Program-made: the position numbers and the translations under genes
Notes under the pieces: model-generated
What the model saw: only the letters and a program-made list of their open reading frames with translations
Databases searched by the model: none
Told to the model about the DNA's origin: nothing
Source of the DNA: an uncultured Caulobacter sp.
GTDB lineage: Bacteria > Pseudomonadota > Alphaproteobacteria > Caulobacterales > Caulobacteraceae
NCBI RefSeq assembly: GCF_947036865.1
Contig: NZ_CAMQSF010000007.1
Location: forward strand, 1 to 64,000
Length of the DNA stretch: 64,000 bases
Direction of reading: 5' to 3'
Shown: positions 1-7,381 of the stretch, piece after piece
How positions within the stretch are numbered: position 1 is the first letter of the stretch
Layout: each line of letters begins with the position of its first letter

Positions 1-488
1 CGGCGGCTCGCGTTCTGGCCGAAGCGCCGGTCCCCGCCCCCCGCCCCGTGCTGGCCCTGACCAAGACCGCGCCCCAGCGCGCCTACGGCAAGGTGCTGCA
101 GGCGCGGGTCGACGACCAGCCGCTGGCCTTCACGCCGCTCGGCCTGCGGTCCAGCGCGGTCAAACGCCTGACCCTGAACGCCTCGAGCCTGATGTCGAAG
201 GCGACGGCCTCCGCCGAGGATCTGCGCCGCGGCCGCTGGATGTTGTTCGCCGCCAGCTCGGGCAAGGCGCTCGGCCTCAACCTGATCCGCGACACCTTCG
301 GCGGCTGGCGCAACGCCGGCTTCAGCGAGGAAAAGCTGGCGCGTTTCGGCAGCCGCCAGGTGGGCGTCGGCTATCGCAAGGGGTCCAGCCTGGTCTCGCT
401 GACGGCGACCCGCCGCAAGTTCAACGGCTTCGACTACGCCGACAAGGACACGGTCGTCGGCGTCAGCGTCTCGGTGCGCGGGCGCTAG
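1..488 (+). CDS. Hypothetical protein, 5' end outside the window
   Basis: The reading frame is already open at base 3 and runs to a TAG at 486-488, so the true start is probably upstream of the window; a GTG at 48 is the first obvious in-frame start. The visible part is about 160 residues, alanine/proline rich at first, then basic with alternating Gly/Ser/Arg (for example GVGYRKGSSLVSL and a C-terminal VVGVSVSVRGR), which resembles beta-strand-rich secreted or outer membrane proteins. I do not recognise the family. The stop codon forms the first bases of the 115-bp repeat that follows. Confidence 0.6.
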   Translation, partial: AARVLAEAPVPAPRPVLALTKTAPQRAYGKVLQARVDDQPLAFTPLGLRSSAVKRLTLNASSLMSKATASAEDLRRGRWMLFAASSGKALGLNLIRDTFGGWRNAGFSEEKLARFGSRQVGVGYRKGSSLVSLTATRRKFNGFDYADKDTVVGVSVSVRGR

Positions 489-600
489 AGGGTGATAGCC
501 GAAAGTGTGAGCCGTTTCGGCGGCTAGCACGCTCTAAATGTTTGAAATCGAGCCTGTTTATCTGCTTCGAAGGTTTCCATTCGAAACAGACAGGCTCTAG
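486..600. repeat. 115-bp structured intergenic repeat, copy 1
   Basis: A 115-bp segment begins TAGAG at the stop codon of the preceding gene and ends in GGCTCTAG. A copy of the same length lies at 63012-63126, with few differences. Each copy contains the block TCTAAATGTTTGAAATCGAG followed by an inverted repeat (GCCTGTTTATCTG.TTCGAA facing TTCGAAACAGAC.GGC). The outer part also carries GCTAG motifs able to pair. It is far more AT-rich than the flanking genes. Its function is unknown. Confidence 0.85.
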
Positions 601-632
601 ACCCGGGGGCGTCCTGGGCGTAAAGCGCCCCC

Positions 633-2057
633 GTGTCCGAGCCGCCGCCTCAGCCCGCGCCCTCCCCGCTGTCGTCCCGCCTCGTCTCGATCGCGGTCGC
701 CAGCGCGCTCCTGATGGAGTTCATCGACTCCACCGCGTTGTCGACGGCGCTCCCGACCTTGTCGCGGGCCTTCGCGGTCGATCCGATCCACCTGAAGCTG
801 GCCCTGACCTCCTACATTCTGGCCCTGGCGGTGTTCACGCCGGCCAGCGGCTGGGCGGCCGAGCGGTTCGGCGCGCGGCGCGTGTTCCTGTCGGCGATGA
901 CGGTCTTTCTGTTGGGCTCGGCGCTGTGCGGCCTGTCGCGCGACCTTGGCGGCCTGGTCGCCGCGCGCATCGTCCAGGGCCTGGGCGGAGCGATGATGAC
1001 CCCCGTGGCGCGGCTGATCGCGGTCGGCGCGGCGCCGCGCGAGCGCCTGCTGCAGGCGATGGGCTGGTTCACCATGCCCGCCCTGGTCGGCCCCCTGATC
1101 GGCCCGCCGCTCGCCGGCCTGGTGCTCAGCGTCGCCGACTGGCCCTGGATCTTCTACATCAACCTGCCGGTCGGCCTTCTGGGCATGGCGGCGGTCCTGC
1201 GGTTCGTGCCGAGGAGCCAGCCGCGCCGCGACCTCGGACGCTTCGACACCGCGGGCTTCACGCTCTCGGCCCTGGCGATCAGCGGCCTCGTGGGCGTGGC
1301 CGAGACCTCCGGCGTCAACCTGCTGCCGCCCTGGGCGCGGATCGTCGCGCTGACCCTCTCCCTGGCTTGCGGGATCGCCTATCTGCGGATCAGCCGCCGG
1401 AACGCGCGGCCCATCCTGGACCTGACCCTGCTGCGCTATCCCACCTTTCGCGCCAGCCTGCTGGGCGGGACCCTGGTGCGGCTGGGCATCGGCGCCAGTC
1501 CGTTCCTGATGCCGCTGTTGCTGCAGGTCGCCCTGGGTTGGAGCCCCCTGCGCGCCAGTTTCGTCACCCTGGCCGGCGGTGTCGGCGTTCTGGTGGCCCG
1601 CCCGATCGCCAGCGCCTTTCTCAGGCGCTTTGGCTTCCGCACCGCCCTGGCGGTCTTCGTCTCCCTGACCGCCCTCTTCACCACCGCGCCCGGCTTCTTC
1701 CGCCCCGGCACGCCGGAGCTCCTGATGATGGCGATCCTGACCCTGGGCGGCTTCTGTCGCTCCAGCCAGTTCATCGCCGCCAACACCATCGCCTATGCCG
1801 ACGTGCCCGAGGCGTCGACGGCCGCCGCCTCCACCCTGGCGGCGGTGATGCAGCAGGTCGGGCTGGCGCTGGGCGTCAGTTTCGGCGGGGTGATGCTGCA
1901 CGTGGCGCGCGGCGCCGGCGGGGTGCTGACGCCCGACCGCTTCGTCCTGCCGTTCGCCGCGATCGGCGTCGTCACCCTGCTGGCCCTGCCGGTCTATCTG
2001 GCGCTCGACAAGGACGCCGGCGCCGCGATCAGCGGTCGGGCGCGCGCCGAGGCCTAG
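633..2057 (+). CDS. MFS transporter, DHA2/EmrB-like exporter
   Basis: A 474-residue integral membrane protein with hydrophobic segments throughout, consistent with 12-14 helices. The family's motif A region is visible near residues 70-80 as GWAAERFGARRVFL, and the second helix pair begins AARIVQGLGGAMMTPVARL, typical of DHA2 drug:H+ antiporters. It should export an unknown small molecule from the cytoplasm using the proton gradient. The start is GTG at 633, just after the 115-bp repeat. It stands alone: the next gene is on the opposite strand. Substrate cannot be read from the sequence. Confidence 0.88.
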   Translation: MSEPPPQPAPSPLSSRLVSIAVASALLMEFIDSTALSTALPTLSRAFAVDPIHLKLALTSYILALAVFTPASGWAAERFGARRVFLSAMTVFLLGSALCGLSRDLGGLVAARIVQGLGGAMMTPVARLIAVGAAPRERLLQAMGWFTMPALVGPLIGPPLAGLVLSVADWPWIFYINLPVGLLGMAAVLRFVPRSQPRRDLGRFDTAGFTLSALAISGLVGVAETSGVNLLPPWARIVALTLSLACGIAYLRISRRNARPILDLTLLRYPTFRASLLGGTLVRLGIGASPFLMPLLLQVALGWSPLRASFVTLAGGVGVLVARPIASAFLRRFGFRTALAVFVSLTALFTTAPGFFRPGTPELLMMAILTLGGFCRSSQFIAANTIAYADVPEASTAAASTLAAVMQQVGLALGVSFGGVMLHVARGAGGVLTPDRFVLPFAAIGVVTLLALPVYLALDKDAGAAISGRARAEA

Positions 2058-2074
2058 CGAGGATCACGTCCCCG

Positions 2075-2156
2075 CCCTTCGACAGGCTCAGGGTGTGGAC
2101 GATTTTCGAGGCCCGTCAGGAGAATACCTCATCCCGAGCCTGTCGAAGGACGAGGT
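2075..2156. repeat. Extragenic palindrome, CTTCGACAGGCTCAGG family
   Basis: Left arm CCCTTCGACAGGCTCAGGG (2075-2093) faces right arm CATCCCGAGCCTGTCGAAGG (about 2130-2149) across an unrelated spacer. It lies between the convergent ends of the MFS gene and the UvrB/UvrC-motif gene. The same arms recur at 5301-5386 and 47670-47755. As RNA it would fold into a long hairpin and may act as a bidirectional terminator, but no U-run follows. Confidence 0.85.
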
Positions 2157-2164
2157 ATTGGGCC

Positions 2165-2455
2165 CTAACCCTTTCGCCGCCGCCCGCCGCGCGAGTGGTT
2201 GGCGGTCATCGGATCGGGCTTCTTGGGCATGACCCAGCCGTCCGGCTTCTTGGGGACCGGCTGATCCGTCCCCAGCCCCATCCGCCCCGGAACCTGGCGC
2301 TCGAAATACGAGGCGCGAGGCCGAGGCTCGACCTCGCGCACCAGGGCGCTGTGCTGGATGCCCTCGATCTCGACCCGCAGCTTGGCGGCGGTCTCGAAAT
2401 CCTGGGCCGCGACCGCGTCGTCCAGCTGCTGTTTCAGGTCGTCCAGATGCGACAT
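2165..2455 (-). CDS. Small UvrB/UvrC-motif protein
   Basis: A 96-residue protein starting at the ATG at 2455. Residues 1-40 form a helix pair, MSHLDDLKQQLDDAVAAQDF then ETAAKLRVEIEGI, which matches the UVR helical-hairpin motif (L..L...A...EDFE.AA.LRD.I) found in UvrB, UvrC, ClpC and McsA, where it mediates protein-protein contact. The C-terminal half is proline- and basic-rich (VPKKPDGWVMPKKPD) and probably disordered. The length rules out a full UvrB or UvrC, so it is a stand-alone UVR-domain protein of unknown partner. The gene ends 9 bp beyond a palindromic repeat. Confidence 0.72.
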   Translation of the reverse strand: MSHLDDLKQQLDDAVAAQDFETAAKLRVEIEGIQHSALVREVEPRPRASYFERQVPGRMGLGTDQPVPKKPDGWVMPKKPDPMTANHSRGGRRRKG

Positions 2456-2501
2456 CGGCGTCTCCGTGGGGCTTCCCCGGAAGAACGCTTGAAGAGCCGG
2501 T

Positions 2502-3563
2502 TTAGCCGCGCGCGGCGGCGATGCGCGCGCGGGCGATCTGGTCGGCGACCAGGTTGGCCGGCCGCTTCTCGGCGATGGACTGGTCGATGACCTCGGCCAG
2601 GGTCTGGGCGAGCCGATCGAGCTTGGCCGCGACCCAGCCGCCGTCGAACGCGCCGCCGGCTTCCAGGGCGCGGATCTCGGCCGCGACATTGATGATGCCG
2701 CCGCCGTTGATCACGTAGTCCGGGGCGTAGAGGATGCCGCGATCGAAGACGGCCTGGCCGATCATCGCGTCGGCCAGCTGGTTGTTGGCCCCGCCGGCGA
2801 TCACCTTGACCTTCAGGCGCGGCAGGGTCGCCGCCGAGATCGCCCCGCCCAAGGCGCAGGGCGCGAAGACGTCGGCCTCCACGTCGAAGATGGCCTCGAC
2901 GGGGACGATCGTCGCGCCGGTCTTGGCCGCGACCGTCTCCAGAGCCGCTTGATTGACGTCGGCGATGGTCAGCACCGCGCCGGCGGCGTGCAGCTTCTCG
3001 GCCAGATAGGCGCCGACATGGCCCACGCCCTGGAGAGCGACATGCACGCCCTTCAGGTCGCGGTTCAGCGCTCGCTCGACACAGAGACGCACGCCCCGGA
3101 ACACGCCCTCGGCGGTCACCGGCGACGGATCGCCCGAAGCGGCGGCATGGCCCTCGAGACCGGCCACGAAGCGGGTCGTCTTGCGGGTGCTGGTCAGGTC
3201 GGCCGGCGAGACGCCGACGTCCTCGGCGGTCCAGTACCGCCCGCCCAGGCTGTCGACGGCGCGACCGAAGGCCTCGAACAGCTCGGGCGTCTTTTGGCTG
3301 CGGCTGTCGCCCAGGATCACGGCCTTGCCGCCGCCGAAGTCGAGATCGGCCATGGCGTTCTTGTAGGACATGCCGCGCGACAGGCGCAGGGCGTCGGTCA
3401 CGGCCGCGTCGGCGCTGGCATAGTCCCACATCCGGCAGCCGCCGGCGGCGGGGCCTCGCGCGGTGGAGTGGATGGCGATGATCGACTTCAGACCAGTTTT
3501 TTCGTCGAAGAATGCGTGGACGCCTTCGTGTCCCTCGAAATCGGGGGAATCAAACAAGGTCAT
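2502..3563 (-). CDS. Leu/Phe/Val/Glu-type amino acid dehydrogenase (leucine dehydrogenase)
   Basis: A 353-residue NAD-dependent oxidative deaminase of the Glu/Leu/Phe/Val dehydrogenase family, converting a branched-chain amino acid to its 2-oxo acid plus ammonia. The substrate-binding segment GPAAGGCRMW and the catalytic-lysine region GMSYKNAMADLDFGGGKAVI lie near residues 37-82. The Rossmann loop LQGVGHVGAYLAEKL follows near residue 175, and the NAD-contact motif GGANNQL is also present. Length fits leucine rather than glutamate dehydrogenases. It is monocistronic here. The ilv biosynthetic genes elsewhere in this window make the same amino acids it would degrade. Confidence 0.9.
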   Translation of the reverse strand: MTLFDSPDFEGHEGVHAFFDEKTGLKSIIAIHSTARGPAAGGCRMWDYASADAAVTDALRLSRGMSYKNAMADLDFGGGKAVILGDSRSQKTPELFEAFGRAVDSLGGRYWTAEDVGVSPADLTSTRKTTRFVAGLEGHAAASGDPSPVTAEGVFRGVRLCVERALNRDLKGVHVALQGVGHVGAYLAEKLHAAGAVLTIADVNQAALETVAAKTGATIVPVEAIFDVEADVFAPCALGGAISAATLPRLKVKVIAGGANNQLADAMIGQAVFDRGILYAPDYVINGGGIINVAAEIRALEAGGAFDGGWVAAKLDRLAQTLAEVIDQSIAEKRPANLVADQIARARIAAARG

Positions 3564-3624
3564 GCTGTCGGTCTCGGCTAGGCCAGAATGAACGTGGCGC
3601 GGGTTTACGCCCCCTCGTCCGCGG

Positions 3625-4671
3625 TCACAAGCCCGAACGCTGGGCCGCCTTCCGTGGCCTGCGCGGATCCAACGCTGTCATCGCCGCGACGCTGGACGGG
3701 ATCGGCGGCGCCCCCGAGGGCGGCCAGGGCGCGGCGCTGTCGCGCAGGAAGGCCTCGGCGTCGCTCCAGACCCGCTCGGCCTGCCGGTCGATGAGCAGCA
3801 GGTGATAGCCCCGCGCGTAATAGGCCGTCTTCGCGCCGGGCTTCAGGCGCGCCGCCGCCTCGACGGTCGGCGCGCGCGGAATGATCTGGTCGTTCGCGCC
3901 GTAGAACCAGGCGGTCGGGACCTTGATCACGCCGGTCGAGCGCCAGGCCCGCTCCATCAGCCCGACCAGGCCGTAGATGGCGTCGGACCGCGCGCCCCAG
4001 ATCATCAGCGGGTCGCGGCCCATGCGGCGCAGTTCGTCGACATTGTCGGACGCCATCACGTGGCGCGCCAGCCAGTCCGGCGGCTTGACCATCCATTGGC
4101 CGACCGTATGGGCGGTGACCCACAGGCTCAGGCGGTTGGGCAGCGGCTGGTTCGACCAGCCCCAGACGGCCGGGGCGAACAGCATCAGCTTGTCGACCGG
4201 CGGCGGGTCGTCCGAGGCCATGGCGGCGATGGCCAGGGCGCCGCCCATGCTGACGCCGGCCAGCGCCAGCTTGGCCCCGGGATGTCGCTCGCGCACCGCC
4301 GCGACCAGCGCCCGCACGTCCTCCAGCACCAGATCCGTCGGCGCCCAGACCCCGCGCTCGGGCGAGCGGCCAAAGCCCCGGATGTCGAGGGCGTAGGTCG
4401 CGACGCCTCGTTCCGCCCACCAGGCGGCCGCCAGGTGATAGGCGTTGGAATAGTCGTTCATGCCGTGCAGCCCGACCACCACCCACGCCGGCTCGCCGGC
4501 CGGGAGCCAGCGCATCAGGCCGAGCTTCGCGCCGTCGAAGCTGACGAAGCCCTCGTCGGTGATCCGAGGCCCTCGAAAGCCCAGGGCCGCCAGGTCCGGC
4601 CGCTGGCGCAGCGGCGCGCAGCCCGCCAGGGCGGCGGCCGAGGCGGTCAGGATCAAGGCGCGGCGGTTCAT
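3625..4671 (-). CDS. Alpha/beta hydrolase lipoprotein (monoacylglycerol lipase-like)
   Basis: A 348-residue protein starting at the ATG at 4671. The N-terminus MNRRALILTASAAALAGC is a lipoprotein signal with LAGC lipobox, so it should be anchored in a membrane facing the periplasm. The serine hydrolase nucleophile elbow GVSMGGALA, the acid-region motif GANDQIIP and a late histidine in GYHLLLID define the alpha/beta fold; the arrangement resembles lysophospholipase/monoacylglycerol lipases (COG2267). Its start codon overlaps the stop codon of the upstream UDG-family gene by 4 bases, so the two are probably cotranscribed. Substrate unknown. Confidence 0.82.
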   Translation of the reverse strand: MNRRALILTASAAALAGCAPLRQRPDLAALGFRGPRITDEGFVSFDGAKLGLMRWLPAGEPAWVVVGLHGMNDYSNAYHLAAAWWAERGVATYALDIRGFGRSPERGVWAPTDLVLEDVRALVAAVRERHPGAKLALAGVSMGGALAIAAMASDDPPPVDKLMLFAPAVWGWSNQPLPNRLSLWVTAHTVGQWMVKPPDWLARHVMASDNVDELRRMGRDPLMIWGARSDAIYGLVGLMERAWRSTGVIKVPTAWFYGANDQIIPRAPTVEAAARLKPGAKTAYYARGYHLLLIDRQAERVWSDAEAFLRDSAAPWPPSGAPPIPSSVAAMTALDPRRPRKAAQRSGL

Positions 4672-5252
4672 CGCCCCAGAATGTCCGCGACCCGCTGGCG
4701 AAGATAGGGCGCGACCTCGGCCTCGAACCACGGATTGCGCTTCAGCCAGGCGGTGTTGCGCCACGAGGGATGCGGCATCGGCAGGACGGTAGGCCCGAAT
4801 TCGCGCCAGCGGGCGATGGTCTCGGTCATGGTCTTGCCGGTCCGGCCCGGCAGCGCCCAGTCCTGGGCGTAGCTCCCCACCAGCAGGGTCAGCTCGACGT
4901 TCGGCAGGCGCTCCAGCAGGCGCGCCCGCCACAGCGCCGCGCAGCGCGGCGGCGGCGGATAGTCGCCGCCCTTCGGATTGGTTCCCGGAAAGCAGAAGGC
5001 CATGGCCGCCACGCCGATCTCGGGCCGGCCGTAGAAGGTCTCGCGGTCGATCCCCATCCACTGGCGCAGGCGGTTGCCCGACGGATCGTTGAACGGGAGG
5101 CCGGTCTCGTGCACCAGCCGGCCGGGCGCCTGGCCGGCGATCAGGATGCGGGTCTCCGCGCTGACCCGCGTCACCGGCCGGGGGACGTGCGGCAGGTACG
5201 GCGCGCAGGCCCGGCAGGCGGCGATCTCGGACAGCAGGGCGTCTAGGGACAT
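4668..5252 (-). CDS. Uracil-DNA glycosylase family protein
   Basis: A 194-residue protein of the UDG superfamily, excising uracil or related bases from DNA. An N-terminal C..C pair (AACRACAPYLP) precedes motif 1, IAGQAPGRLVHETGLPFND, and motif 2 appears as LPMPHPSWRN near residue 158. These fit the small UDG-like group (COG1573-related) rather than the classical Ung. The N-terminal cysteines could contribute to an Fe-S cluster as in family 4 enzymes, but I see too few cysteines to assert it. Upstream partner of the lipoprotein hydrolase, with ATGA overlap. Confidence 0.82.
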   Translation of the reverse strand: MSLDALLSEIAACRACAPYLPHVPRPVTRVSAETRILIAGQAPGRLVHETGLPFNDPSGNRLRQWMGIDRETFYGRPEIGVAAMAFCFPGTNPKGGDYPPPPRCAALWRARLLERLPNVELTLLVGSYAQDWALPGRTGKTMTETIARWREFGPTVLPMPHPSWRNTAWLKRNPWFEAEVAPYLRQRVADILGR

Positions 5253-5300
5253 GGCGGAGATTTAGGCGCGCTCGAACGTTCTCCAAACCGGAGGCGCCGC

Positions 5301-5386
5301 CCTCGTCCTTCGACAAGCTCAGGATGAGGGCTATTTTGCCGGCGGTTCAAAAGAAATCCTCATCCTGAGCCTGTCGAAGGAAGAGG
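5301..5386. repeat. Extragenic palindrome, CTTCGACAAGCTCAGG family
   Basis: Left arm CTCGTCCTTCGACAAGCTCA and right arm TGAGCCTGTCGAAGGAAGAG form an inverted repeat of about 29 bp per arm, with a spacer of 28 bp. It sits between two genes on the minus strand. The arms match the copies at 2075-2156 and 47670-47755. Confidence 0.88.
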
Positions 5387-5401
5387 ATTTCGCCTCCGCC
5401 G

Positions 5402-5692
5402 TCAGTCCTCGTCCCCCTCGACCGCCTCCTCGAAGCTGGTCGGATCGCCCTCCATGCGCAGGCGGATGCGATAAACGCCCCGGAACTTCTCGGGATTGGT
5501 CGGCTTGTTGTGGCGCAGAATCACGATCTTGCCCTCGCGCGCCAGCTCGATGGCGTTGGTCCGCACGTGGCCCAGCTGCTGCTGCCAGCGCTCGGGCTGG
5601 ATCGCCTTGGCGACGTTCATCGGGTCGATCGACTTGCCCGCCGGCAGGGCCGCCAGCTGGGACAGGATGGTCTCTTGGATGGGGGTAGTCAT
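5402..5692 (-). CDS. DUF3253-like small protein
   Basis: A 96-residue protein from the ATG at 5692. It begins MTTPIQETILSQLAALPAGK and continues with SIDPMNVAKAIQPERWQQQL and HVRTNAIELAREGKIVILRH, a winged-helix-like arrangement matching the DUF3253 family as I remember it: a short helical domain, then a beta wing ending KFRGVYRIRL. The C-terminus is acidic. The biochemical role is not known; the fold suggests nucleic-acid or protein binding. It is separated from the UDG gene by a palindromic repeat. Confidence 0.62.
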   Translation of the reverse strand: MTTPIQETILSQLAALPAGKSIDPMNVAKAIQPERWQQQLGHVRTNAIELAREGKIVILRHNKPTNPEKFRGVYRIRLRMEGDPTSFEEAVEGDED

Positions 5693-5797
5693 GGCGCTCC
5701 CATGCCACGGATTGTCGGCCCAGGCGAGCGCGGCGGCTTGCGCGGAGCGTCCCGGCCTTCTAGCTGAACGATGATAAGCCACGCGGAGGGGACGGTC

Positions 5798-6253
5798 ATG
5801 GACGGCGGCAACGAGATTTCGAGCGGGCCTCGCCTGATCACCGACGGCGAGTGGGCCGGCTGGCGCACCTGGTCCGGCATGGATCCGTTCGAGGATCAGT
5901 CGGGCCCCTTCTATTTCCGGCAGGACGACGACGGCCGCGTCACCGCCGCCTTCCGCGCCGAGAAGAAGCACATGAACGGCGGCGGCTTCATGCACGGCGG
6001 CTGCATGATGACCTTCGCCGACTTCTCGCTGTTCGCGATCGCCTGGAAGGAGCTGATCGACAGCCGCGCGGTGACCGTCAGCCTCAACGGCGAGTTCGTC
6101 GGCCCCGCCAAGACCGGCGACCTCGTCACCGCCACCGGCGAGGTGATCCGCGCCGGCGGCTCGCTGCTGTTCATCCGGGGCCTGATCTCGACCGGGACCG
6201 GGCCGATGCTGAACTTCTCGGGCGTGGTGAAGAAAATCAGGCCGCGGGTTTGA
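5798..6253 (+). CDS. PaaI-family (hotdog) thioesterase
   Basis: A 151-residue hotdog-fold acyl-CoA thioesterase. The catalytic helix segment is visible as MNGGGFMHGGCMMTFADFSL, corresponding to the family's HGG..A..D pattern. Strands such as AVTVSLNGEFVGPAKTGDLV follow. I prefer the ATG at 5798 because GGAGGGGA lies at ideal spacing before it; an ATG at 5771 would add nine residues without a good ribosome site. The 3' end overlaps the convergent GST gene by 17 bp. Substrate acyl group unknown. Confidence 0.8.
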   Translation: MDGGNEISSGPRLITDGEWAGWRTWSGMDPFEDQSGPFYFRQDDDGRVTAAFRAEKKHMNGGGFMHGGCMMTFADFSLFAIAWKELIDSRAVTVSLNGEFVGPAKTGDLVTATGEVIRAGGSLLFIRGLISTGTGPMLNFSGVVKKIRPRV

Positions 6254-6872
6254 CCGGCATCCCCGCCGCCGCCGCCGGCCGGGTCAGCATGGCCGAGAGC
6301 CAGCGGTTGACGTGGACCAGCTCGGCATCCGGCCGGAAGTCGATCATCCGCCCGAAATCGACGCCCGTGACCGTGACGATGTCGGCGATCGTGATGCGGT
6401 CGCCACCGACGAACTCGCTTTGGGCCAGGCGCTGGTCCAGGAACCTCAACGCGCGCTTGGCCCCGGTCAGGTTGTTCTCGCCGACCTCGGGAACCTGAGC
6501 CTCCAGCGCGGCCATGTTCGGATTGGTGTGGCGAACGGCCAGGGCCAGGGGCGTGACGATCGTCATCTCGGTGCGGCGCTGCCACATCTCGATGATCGCC
6601 GTCTCCTTGGGATCGCGCCCGAACATGTTGGGCTCGGGATAGACGCTCTCGAGATAGCGGCAGATCGCCACCGACTCGGTGATCACGGTCCCGTCGTCCA
6701 GTTCTAGGGCCGGCATGTGCGACACGCCGACCTTGGCGCGGTAAGCGGGCGAGCGGTGCTCGCCCTTCATGATCGACAGGGTTTCGATCTCGACGTCCTC
6801 GATCCCCTTCTCGGCCATGAACCAGCGCACCCGGCGAGGATTGGGCGCGCGCAGGCAGTCATAGAGCTTCAT
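6237..6872 (-). CDS. Glutathione S-transferase
   Basis: A 211-residue cytosolic GST. The N-terminal thioredoxin-like domain begins MKLYDCLRAPNPRRVRWFMA and contains the cis-proline glutathione-binding step VSHMPALELDDGTVITESVA, with the E-S pair contacting glutathione. The helical C-terminal domain carries the N-capping motif GGDRITIADIV. The family conjugates glutathione to electrophiles. It overlaps the convergent thioesterase gene at its 3' end and starts just inside the region holding the DUF559 remnant. Confidence 0.88.
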   Translation of the reverse strand: MKLYDCLRAPNPRRVRWFMAEKGIEDVEIETLSIMKGEHRSPAYRAKVGVSHMPALELDDGTVITESVAICRYLESVYPEPNMFGRDPKETAIIEMWQRRTEMTIVTPLALAVRHTNPNMAALEAQVPEVGENNLTGAKRALRFLDQRLAQSEFVGGDRITIADIVTVTGVDFGRMIDFRPDAELVHVNRWLSAMLTRPAAAAGMPVKPAA

Positions 6873-7310
6873 GTGGCTCCTCCCTTTCCGACCAGAAAAG
6901 CCCTTCCCCCTTGATGGGGGAAGGGTTGGGATGGGGGTGGCCGCTGAATCTCCGCCGCGATGCGCTCGGCCACGCCATACGGATCGGCGAACGCCTCGCC
7001 GTCCCGGACGCGCATCACCCGATAGCCCTGAGACGCCAGCCAGCCGTCGCGTTCAGCGTCGCGACGCTGCGCCTCCGGGTCGTCGTGCCAGCCGCTGTCG
7101 ACCTCGATAACCAACCGCGCGCCGTGATGGACGAAGTCAGCGATGTAGGGACCGATCGGCGCTTGTCGGCGAATGTCGGCGAATGTGGAGATCGAGCGCG
7201 CGGAGAGCTTTCCAGAGCACTCTCTCGCTGGCGGTCATCCCGTGCCTGAGACGACGAGCGCGCTTGACGGCGCCGGGAGCGTGCCTTGGCCTCGCGGACT
7301 CTTCGGACAC
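6869..7310 (-). pseudogene. DUF559 (Vsr-like endonuclease) gene broken by a 10-bp tandem duplication
   Basis: Two reading frames together encode one DUF559 protein. From a GTG at 7310 the frame reads RARRLRHGMTASERVLWKAL then RALDLHIRR, the normal N-terminus. It then shifts and stops near 7137. The other frame resumes with QAPIGPYIADFVHHGARLVI followed by EVDSGWH and runs to 6869. At 7164-7183 the unit TGTCGGCGAA is present twice in tandem; removing one copy restores a continuous reading frame LHIRRQAPIGPYIADF. DUF559 belongs to the Vsr/PD-(D/E)XK-like nucleases. The remnant is flanked by inverted repeats at 6902-6940 and 7316-7356. Confidence 0.85.
6902..6940. repeat. Left palindromic repeat flanking the DUF559 remnant
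   Basis: CCCTTCCCCCTTGATGGGGG continues as AAGGGTTGGGATGGGGGTG. It contains its own hairpin (CTTCCCCC facing GGGGGAAG). It is an inverted match to the repeat at 7316-7356 on the other side of the DUF559 gene. It falls within the C-terminal codons of the DUF559 reading frame. Confidence 0.85.
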
Positions 7311-7315
7311 GCTGT

Positions 7316-7356
7316 CACCCCCATCCCCGACCCTTCCCCCATCAGAGGGGGAAGGG
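7316..7356. repeat. Right palindromic repeat flanking the DUF559 remnant
   Basis: CACCCCCATCCCCGACCCTT continues as CCCCCATCAGAGGGGGAAGGG. Read on the other strand it matches the left flank at 6902-6940 with only a few differences, so the nuclease gene sits between inverted copies. A related Pu/Py-rich repeat lies at 56234-56342. Confidence 0.85.
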
Positions 7357-7381
7357 AGGGATAAGGGCAACTAAAAGTTGA

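Noticed and set aside
7137-7370. A separate 77-codon minus-strand gene
   Set aside because: It is the N-terminal half of the DUF559 gene, cut off by the 10-bp duplication.
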